Shown here: in pieces, positions 57,992 to 64,000 of the stretch | Layout: each line of letters opens with the position of its first letter | How positions within the stretch are numbered: position 1 is the first letter of the stretch | Source of the DNA: Colwellia sp. | Lineage (GTDB): Bacteria > Pseudomonadota > Gammaproteobacteria > Enterobacterales > Alteromonadaceae | Direction: 5' to 3' | DNA: 64,000 bases | Assembly (NCBI GenBank): GCA_026196955.1 | Contig: JAPHTO010000033.1 | Location: forward strand, 1-64,000 | Translations under genes and position numbers: made by a program | The notes under the pieces: model-generated | Databases searched by the model: none | Told to the model about the DNA's origin: nothing | The model's input: the letters and a program-made list of their open reading frames with translations, nothing else

Positions 57992-58043
57992 AATGACTTC
58001 TACTTCAAGTTATTTCTAGGTTAAAGGGTAGCGCTAAAGGCAT

Positions 58044-58075
58044 AAAAAAACCACCGATAATAAGGTGGTTTTTTT
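58044..58075. terminator. Bidirectional terminator between the protease and RND operon
   Basis: Twelve-bp stem AAAAAAACCACC / GGTGGTTTTTTT with an 8-base loop; both arms carry A/T runs, so it can stop transcription from either side. It lies 21 bases beyond the RND permease stop codon on the minus strand. Confidence 0.88.
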
Positions 58076-58095
58076 AGTAACAATCAATTCATAAA

Positions 58096-61000
58096 CTAAC
58101 TTGATGGTAACTCTTGTGGCTCAATAACAGGTTTATTTTCGTGCTGACTTTTCTTTTTACGGGTAAATAAACCACGTATATCTTCAATAATCATATATAA
58201 GCTTGGAATAAAGACTAAGGTGACTATTGTCGCGAATAAAACACCAAATGATAAAGACACTGCCATAGGAATAACTATTTGTGCTTGTGCGCTGGTTTCA
58301 AAAAAGATAATCGGTGCTAAGCCAATGAAGGTTGTCAGTGAGGTCAATAAAATTGCTCTAAAACGTTTTGTTCCTGCATGCATTACCGCATCTTTCAATC
58401 GCTCACCACGTTTTCTAGCTTTGTTAACATAATCAACCATCACCAGTGAGTCATTAACAACAACCCCTGATGCTGCAAGTATGCCCATCACAGAAAGAGC
58501 GCTTAAGTCCATACCTAGGATAAAGTGCCCCATAACTGCACCAATAACACCAAAAGGAATAACCACCATGATCATTACGGCTTGAGAGTATGATCTTAAC
58601 GGTATAGCGAGCAATGAAAAGATCACCATTAAAGAAATTACAAAATCTCTTAGCTGGCTATCTGCACTGTCCATTTCTTCTTGAATGCGACCTGATACTT
58701 CACTTTTTACCAGTGGGTATTGTCTTAATAACTTAGGAATATAGTTATCGCGTATATCCTTGGCCACTTCAAACGGCTCAACTTGCTCAGCATCAACACT
58801 GGCCCAAACATTAATGGTACGGTTACCATTTTCACGACGAATACGAGTAACACCGTCCGTTAAGGTGATCTCTGCAAGTTCAGAAAGCGGTAATTCTGCG
58901 CCATTTGGCGCTTGAATCATCACATCGTCAACATGGCCAACACTGCTACGTTGCTCTAGCGGGTAACGCACCATAACTTTGATTTCTTCACTGTCACGTA
59001 AAATACGTTGTGCTTCTAGGCCATAAAAACTGTAGCTTACTTGTGAAGCTATCTCTGCCAATGATAATCCCATACTGTGAGCTAAAGGCTTTAAGGTAAA
59101 TTGAACTTCTTTGGCACTGGTTTGGCGAGAATCATTAACATCACCAACCCCTTTAAGTGAGTTCAGTTTTGCTTTCAATTCTTTCGCTGCAGCTAATAGT
59201 TGCGCGTCATTTTGGCTTTCTAACCTAAAGGCAACATCACCATCATCACGGCCACCGCCAAATAAATTATCATCAATTGATAGCGACTTAACACCAGGGT
59301 AGTTTGGAATAGCATTTCGCCATAAATCAGCTAACTCAAAAGTATTAATAGGTCTTTCTTTTGGAATAACTAATTTAACCATCACTCGGCCACTAGTACG
59401 GCTTCGTAAATCAACCTGCATATCGGCAATCATAGAATTACCGTATTGGGTTTCAATATCTTTATCAACTTTATAAATAATACGTTCAATATTGAGCAAG
59501 GTTTCTAATGTTGACTTTTCAGAAGCATCAACATTCATTTCAACGCTAACACGCGGAAAGTCATGAGGTATTTTAGGTTGACCAATAAAACGGACAAAGC
59601 CACCACTAAATAGGCCAGCACTCAATAACATTAAACTGATGAAGAACATCAAAACGGCATAGCGATATTCAAGACAAATAGCTAACGTAGGACGATAAGT
59701 ATTTTCAATAAAAGCTTTTAGTTTGGTATCAATCCAACGGCGAAGTCTATCCAATGGATTTTTAGGATTGAACGCTTTCATTTTCATTGTAACTAAGTGA
59801 GCAGGTAAAATAAGTTTTGATTCAATTAAAGAGAAAATCAAACAAAGCACGACGACAGATCCAATGGCTTTACCAAAAGCCGATGAAGGCCCTTCGCCAA
59901 ATAAAAATGGTACAAATACCGCAATAGTGGTGAGTACACCAAAGGTTGCTGGCATAGCAACACGTTTCACACCTCTAATGACATTCTCAGTTGAGTGACC
60001 ATGCTCTTCTATTTCGTCGTGAGCACTTTCTCCCATCACAATGGCATCATCGACGACAATACCTAGTACTAATATAAAGGCAAAAAGACTGATAACGTTG
60101 ATAGTGACATCAACAAATTCCATTGGCATGATCAATAGTGTACCTAGGAAACATACAGGTAAACCCATCATTACCCAAAACGCTAAACGTACACGTAAAA
60201 ACAATGCCAACATTAAAAATACCAATATGGCACCACTTTGCATGTTGTCTAACATCATGTTTAAGCGACCTTCAAGGTAGTAGGTCATATCAACCCAAAT
60301 TTCGAGTTTTACCCCTTCAGGTAACACTTCAGCTTTATTGTCAACATAGGAGTTAATGACTTTAGCTACGTCAGTAATGCTTTGATTATCTGCTGCGCCA
60401 ACAAACAAGGTTACAGAGTTTTTACCATTGAACTTAGAGTATTGTAAGCCTTCTTCAAAACCATCGACGATAGTGGCTATATCACCCAACAACACCTTGG
60501 TTCCATCTTCTAAGGTTATTACAGGTATTTGCTCAAATTCATGACCACGATAAGCTTGGTTTTCAACGCGTAAATTGATATAGCCATTTTCTGCACGAAT
60601 CTGTCCAGCAGACATATTACGAGAATAACTACGTACGGCATCAGCAACACTTCTAAAGCTTAAACCATATTCTCTAAGCCTATCTTTACTCACTTCTACT
60701 GAGATTTCATAACCTAAGCCACTATATAAATTAGAAACATTAATGCTAGGGAGTTGTTGAACTTCATCATGAACTTTACGTCCTAATTCTTTAAGCTCTG
60801 CATTGGTAAGGTCTCCATACAAACTAATATACATGACTTCTTGAGTGAACTTTTCACGTTCAATCTTGATACGTTCCATGCCATCAGGAAAACTGGCTAT
60901 TGAATCAATGGCAGACTTTACTTCCTCCAAAACAACTTGCGGATCATAATCTAGCTCAACTTCAAACCAACCATTTGAATAGCCCCGATTAGAATAAGTA

Positions 61001-61326
61001 ATCACCCGTTTAAGGCCTTGCACTGTTTCTAATGCTTCCTCAATTTTTATGGTGATCCCTTCTTCAACCTCTTGTGGTGCAGCGCCAGGGTATGGGGCTG
61101 CATATGAAATCCAATTAATTTTTACTTGTGGAAACATTTGCTTGTTAATTGTTTGAATGGTGAGAAAGCCACCCAGTAAAATAAAAACCATTAATAAGTT
61201 AGCCGCAATAGAATTACGCGCAAACCAAGCAATTATCCCCTTGTTGGTATCAATAGAAGAGTCAACAACCTTTTCTGCTGCTGATTCTTCTTTATCGTGT
61301 GTATTATCACTAAGAGAGCTCATCAT
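58096..61326 (-). CDS. RND efflux transporter permease (AcrB/MexB-like superfamily)
   Basis: A 1076-residue inner-membrane pump. It has twelve predicted helices in two halves, each followed by a large periplasmic domain. Motifs include GIIAWFARNSIAANLLMVFILLGG near the start, a second-half GVVVNDSLVMVDYVNKARKRG, and the helix IVVDDAIVMGESAHDEIEEHG with proton-relay aspartates. The start overlaps the adaptor stop codon in TAATGATG, so translation is coupled; a second Met directly follows. No outer membrane channel gene is adjacent, so it would use a TolC elsewhere. The substrate is unknown; the subfamily resembles environmental, HAE-type pumps. Confidence 0.93.
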   Translation of the reverse strand: MMSSLSDNTHDKEESAAEKVVDSSIDTNKGIIAWFARNSIAANLLMVFILLGGFLTIQTINKQMFPQVKINWISYAAPYPGAAPQEVEEGITIKIEEALETVQGLKRVITYSNRGYSNGWFEVELDYDPQVVLEEVKSAIDSIASFPDGMERIKIEREKFTQEVMYISLYGDLTNAELKELGRKVHDEVQQLPSINVSNLYSGLGYEISVEVSKDRLREYGLSFRSVADAVRSYSRNMSAGQIRAENGYINLRVENQAYRGHEFEQIPVITLEDGTKVLLGDIATIVDGFEEGLQYSKFNGKNSVTLFVGAADNQSITDVAKVINSYVDNKAEVLPEGVKLEIWVDMTYYLEGRLNMMLDNMQSGAILVFLMLALFLRVRLAFWVMMGLPVCFLGTLLIMPMEFVDVTINVISLFAFILVLGIVVDDAIVMGESAHDEIEEHGHSTENVIRGVKRVAMPATFGVLTTIAVFVPFLFGEGPSSAFGKAIGSVVVLCLIFSLIESKLILPAHLVTMKMKAFNPKNPLDRLRRWIDTKLKAFIENTYRPTLAICLEYRYAVLMFFISLMLLSAGLFSGGFVRFIGQPKIPHDFPRVSVEMNVDASEKSTLETLLNIERIIYKVDKDIETQYGNSMIADMQVDLRSRTSGRVMVKLVIPKERPINTFELADLWRNAIPNYPGVKSLSIDDNLFGGGRDDGDVAFRLESQNDAQLLAAAKELKAKLNSLKGVGDVNDSRQTSAKEVQFTLKPLAHSMGLSLAEIASQVSYSFYGLEAQRILRDSEEIKVMVRYPLEQRSSVGHVDDVMIQAPNGAELPLSELAEITLTDGVTRIRRENGNRTINVWASVDAEQVEPFEVAKDIRDNYIPKLLRQYPLVKSEVSGRIQEEMDSADSQLRDFVISLMVIFSLLAIPLRSYSQAVMIMVVIPFGVIGAVMGHFILGMDLSALSVMGILAASGVVVNDSLVMVDYVNKARKRGERLKDAVMHAGTKRFRAILLTSLTTFIGLAPIIFFETSAQAQIVIPMAVSLSFGVLFATIVTLVFIPSLYMIIEDIRGLFTRKKKSQHENKPVIEPQELPSS

Positions 61327-62546
61327 TACTCTCCCTTATTGTCATTACTAGCGACTTGGGTGTCATCATTTTCATCGCTTTGCTCTTCACCCTCATTAGA
61401 ATCAACTTCTTCAATATCACTTGCTAGTGCTAGCTTCATACCATCAACAGGATAATCTAAGGCAGAAATAATCATTTGGTCACCATCAAGCAAACCACCA
61501 GAAACAATAACATTGCCGCCTTGTTGACGAACAATATCAATAGCAGCGTAATGAAGTTTTGACTCATTATCTAAAATAGCAACCGTGTCATTAACAATAA
61601 GGTAGCGTGGCACCAGACTAGCGTTAGCAATATGTTGACCGAAAATCTCAGCTTTGACATAGGTGCCAAACCTTAATGGCTGATCATTGTTTTTTGACGT
61701 GATTTGATAGGGGTCTTGAATTTCAGCAACTAAATAACTCATGCGGCTTTTAGCATCAATTACACCTTCGTTACGCGCTATATTCGCTTGCCACTTAACA
61801 TCCATACCAGCATATACGCCATTTAGCGTCACTTTTGCTTTTTCACCTTGGTTTTCCAAAAACTGTAGTTGATTATCTGCAACAGGTAAGCGCACTTCAG
61901 CGATAGCGGTACCAAGTAATTTACCTAGTTGTGAGCCTGTGCTAACAAAAGAGCCAAGACCTATCATTCTGCTTTCTATCATTGCATCATAAGGGGCTTT
62001 TATTTCAGTACGTTGTAAGTTACGTTCAGCTCTAAGTACAGAAGCCTGTGCCGCTTTTACTCGTGCTAGCTCTTGCGCTAATTGCGGTTTACGCAAACTT
62101 AGCTCTGTAGGTGAGGTATCGGTAATTTGCTTCCACTCACGTTCAGCAACTTTACCGTGTGCTAGCTCTTGCTCTAAGGCTGCTTTTGCTGACGCCATAT
62201 TTGCCTGTGCATCAATCAATGCTGCGTGATAATCATTTGGATCTATACGGGCAAGTAACTGGCCTTTTTTCACCAAGCCACCACGTACAAACACATCATT
62301 TAATTCAACAATTTCACCGCTCACCTGTGCCACTAACATTGTTTCATATTTTGGTTTGATAACGCCGTAAGAGTCTACATGCAAGGTCATAGGCGCTACA
62401 GAAATGGCTTCTACAGCAACGATAGGCGTAGTATCTACTTTTTCTTTTTCTTCTGGTGGCTTTTTCATACTAGAAAAACCAGCAAATGCAATGATTCCAG
62501 CTGCTAAAATGGCAATAGGTATTATAATTTGTTTTTTACGGGCCAC
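61326..62546 (-). CDS. RND efflux periplasmic adaptor (HlyD/MFP family)
   Basis: A 406-residue membrane fusion protein. One N-terminal membrane segment (IIIPIAILAAGIIAFAGF) anchors it. Lipoyl/barrel regions are present: VAQVSGEIVELNDVFVRGGLVKKGQLLARIDPNDY and IKAPYDAMIESRMIGLGSFV, with a coiled-coil hairpin between them (LAHGKVAEREWKQI ... VLRAERNLQR). The tail of about 25 residues is acidic (Glu/Asp-rich) and probably disordered. It is the first gene of the two-gene pump operon. Confidence 0.92.
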   Translation of the reverse strand: MARKKQIIIPIAILAAGIIAFAGFSSMKKPPEEKEKVDTTPIVAVEAISVAPMTLHVDSYGVIKPKYETMLVAQVSGEIVELNDVFVRGGLVKKGQLLARIDPNDYHAALIDAQANMASAKAALEQELAHGKVAEREWKQITDTSPTELSLRKPQLAQELARVKAAQASVLRAERNLQRTEIKAPYDAMIESRMIGLGSFVSTGSQLGKLLGTAIAEVRLPVADNQLQFLENQGEKAKVTLNGVYAGMDVKWQANIARNEGVIDAKSRMSYLVAEIQDPYQITSKNNDQPLRFGTYVKAEIFGQHIANASLVPRYLIVNDTVAILDNESKLHYAAIDIVRQQGGNVIVSGGLLDGDQMIISALDYPVDGMKLALASDIEEVDSNEGEEQSDENDDTQVASNDNKGE

Positions 62547-62924
62547 TGTTTTATCCCTCTTGAATTCAAGTGTTTGATCATATTAATTTCATAAATAGGT
62601 AACTACAGACAGTTACCGCATTCTAATGCGCTAAATAATAACGAATAACGCATCACGAATTACTACAAAGTTGTAACTGTGTATTTCAAAATGTGCGCCG
62701 ATTTGCCAAAAAGTGCTAAAAAAAGCAATATAAAAACAATTTTTCCATTAAAAACAAGAACATATGAATCACAATTTAATAACTGTTTTTTTGTTTTAAT
62801 TATCATAAACTGAACCATCAAATAGGCTTTTAGTTTATTTCACCAATTTTTAAACGTTTCCAAAATTTTAGTTGGCAAATTAACCACTCTCTTAGCTATT
62901 TTTAGGAACGACCAAGGAGATCGC
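62547..62924. other. Intergenic region between the RND operon and the TerB-like gene
   Basis: About 380 bases containing the promoters of the leftward efflux operon and the rightward TerB-like gene. It is A/T-rich with poly-A/T tracts. I found no small gene or hairpin, and no regulator-binding site strong enough to name. A perfect AAGGAGAT ribosome site sits at its right end. Confidence 0.5.
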
Positions 62925-63389
62925 ATGATTGATAAAATCAGTACCTTTTTTAATACCTTGTTAGCGCAAGAGGATAAAGAAAATGACAATGAACTTTCAT
63001 TAGAAATTGCCTGTGCAGTTTTGCTATGTGAAGTAATGCGTGCCGATAGCGTTTACACCGAAGCAGAGCAAGAGCAACTAAGTCTTATCTTAACTAAGCA
63101 GTTTGATCTTAATGAGCAAGAAGTTAGCACTATACTGGCACAAGCATTTGAATTAAGTGAAAACGCTAATGATTTTTACCAATTTACTTCGACACTCAAT
63201 CAGCAATATTCATTAGATGAGCGCATCAAAATAGTCACTTTACTTTGGCAAGTCGCCTATGCTGATGGTGAACTAGCCAGCATTGAAGAGCATATCATTA
63301 GAAAAATTGCCGATTTACTTCATTTACGACATAGCGAATATATAGCGACAAAAATTGCTGCCGAAGCATTTAAAAATCAGTTATCATAG
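62925..63389 (+). CDS. TerB-like (tellurite resistance TerB/DjlA-type) domain protein
   Basis: A 154-residue soluble helical protein. The pattern LEIACAVLLCEVMRADSVYTEAEQEQL and LLWQVAYADGELASIEEHIIRKIADLL repeats the acidic ADG/ADS metal-binding helical pairs of the TerB/DjlA domain. In bacteria such standalone proteins are linked to membrane-associated stress responses, but a specific role here is unknown, and no other ter genes are present. The start is supported by AAGGAGAT. The S1-domain gene follows after 35 bases. Confidence 0.85.
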   Translation: MIDKISTFFNTLLAQEDKENDNELSLEIACAVLLCEVMRADSVYTEAEQEQLSLILTKQFDLNEQEVSTILAQAFELSENANDFYQFTSTLNQQYSLDERIKIVTLLWQVAYADGELASIEEHIIRKIADLLHLRHSEYIATKIAAEAFKNQLS

Positions 63390-63424
63390 CATCTTGAGTT
63401 TATCCCCAAATTTCAGGCAACTTT

Positions 63425-64000
63425 ATGTCGCAAACCAATGCCAATATTGGCAAGTACAACACCTTAAACGTTATCGCAGTGACTGATAATGGCGCTTATC
63501 TTGATGGCGGTGATTTGGGTGAAATTTTACTCCCAAATCGTTTTTTACCCAATGATTGTCAAATAGGTGCCAGCCTTGATGTTTTTATCTATTTAGATTC
63601 TGCCGACCGACTTGTTGCTACAACGGAAAAAGCACTTGGGCAGGTAGGTGAGTTTGTGTCGTTAAAAGTTGCGCAAGTTAATAAAATGGGGGCTTTTTTA
63701 GATTGGGGCTTACCAAAAGATTTGCTCGTGCCTTATAACCAGCAACACACAAAAATGGAAGTGGGTAAATATTATTTAGTGCGTATTTTTCTTGATCAAC
63801 GTACTGAGCGAATTGCCGCATCAAGTAAACTAGACAAGTTTATCGATATTTGGCCTGCAGAATATAAGCAAGGTGATAAAGTTAAACTCATCATTGGTGG
63901 TAAAACCGATCTCGGTTTTAAAGCAATAGTAAACGACTTGCATTGGGGGTTATTGTACGACAATGAAATTTTCCAACCATTGCGCATCGGTAAAAAAATT
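63425..64000 (+). CDS. CvfB-family S1 RNA-binding protein (partial, runs off the window)
   Basis: An open frame from ATG 63425 to the last base (192 codons) with no stop, so it is cut by the window end. The product begins MSQTNANIGKYNTLNVIAV and contains S1-like strands (AYLDGGDLGEILLPNRFL; VNKMGAFLDWGLPKDLLVPY), matching the CvfB/YitL family, whose members have several S1 domains and a C-terminal winged helix (normally about 280 residues). A role in RNA binding or virulence-gene control is known in staphylococci; the role in gammaproteobacteria is unclear. Confidence 0.85.
   Translation, partial: MSQTNANIGKYNTLNVIAVTDNGAYLDGGDLGEILLPNRFLPNDCQIGASLDVFIYLDSADRLVATTEKALGQVGEFVSLKVAQVNKMGAFLDWGLPKDLLVPYNQQHTKMEVGKYYLVRIFLDQRTERIAASSKLDKFIDIWPAEYKQGDKVKLIIGGKTDLGFKAIVNDLHWGLLYDNEIFQPLRIGKKI

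Overview
The window reads as a chromosomal segment of a low-GC marine gammaproteobacterium, most likely Alteromonadales and close to Colwelliaceae (Colwellia/Thalassotalea type). This is inferred from base composition, protein flavour and gene order: clpB-pgeF-rluD/bamD-glnB-nadE, murJ-ribF-ileS-lspA-fkpB-ispH next to minor-pilin genes, a TapY2-like pilus protein, many secreted peptidases and a PEP-CTERM protein. No database search was possible, so the taxon is an inference. I saw no tRNA, transposase, integrase, phage gene or CRISPR array.

Layout. 1-1091: the 5' tip of a leftward 16S rRNA gene with its leader (boxB/boxA antiterminator, promoters P2 and P1), then AT-rich DNA. 1092-6965: a secreted S8 protease, a 13-bp tandem repeat, a PEP-CTERM protein with a sigma54-type promoter, pssA and a DUF4124 protein. 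7022-13820: conserved core genes (clpB, pgeF, rluD, bamD, glnB, nadE). 14033-21712: type IV pilus minor components, with two FimT/GspH-like pseudopilins on the plus strand facing a minus-strand pilV-pilW-pilX-pilY1-pilE-tapY2 operon. 22400-30421: ispH, fkpB, lspA, ileS, ribF and murJ, divergent from rpsT. 30623-37796: accessory metabolism and envelope genes (M49-like peptidase lipoprotein, GMC oxidoreductase, TPR/transglutaminase-like lipoprotein, thioredoxin-like protein, acyl-CoA dehydrogenase with a PsrA-like operator). 38562-42237: a probable sugar-acid catabolic locus (SDR, amidohydrolase-2 lactonase-like, enolase-superfamily dehydratase, class II aldolase). 42369-48259: NRDE protein, small membrane proteins, ThrE-like exporter, TetR regulator and an M13 peptidase. 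48451-49775: iron storage, with Fur-box-linked bfd and two complementary bacterioferritin subunits. 49930-53507: a cobalamin riboswitch followed by btuD, btuC, cobO and btuF. 53613-62546: two lipoproteins, a reprolysin-like metalloprotease and an RND efflux pair. 62925-64000: a TerB-like protein and the first part of a CvfB-family S1 RNA-binding protein.

How the genes work together. The pilus genes should form the minor-pilin/PilY1 tip complex; several of the proteins carry DxDxDG calcium-type loops. The two bacterioferritins split haem binding and ferroxidase function between subunits, and bfd would serve iron release. The B12 block couples import (BtuF-BtuC-BtuD) with adenosylation (CobO) under a B12-sensing leader. 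Four secreted or lipoprotein peptidases (S8, M49-like, M13, M12B-like) suggest a protein-degrading heterotroph.

I found no system I can defend as wholly new. The best leads are the recurring calcium-loop motif across the minor-pilin locus, the PEP-CTERM/sigma54 unit beside the 13-bp repeat, the split bacterioferritin pair, the PsrA-like operator, the sugar-acid locus of unknown substrate, and a 57-residue membrane protein gene at 43813-43986.
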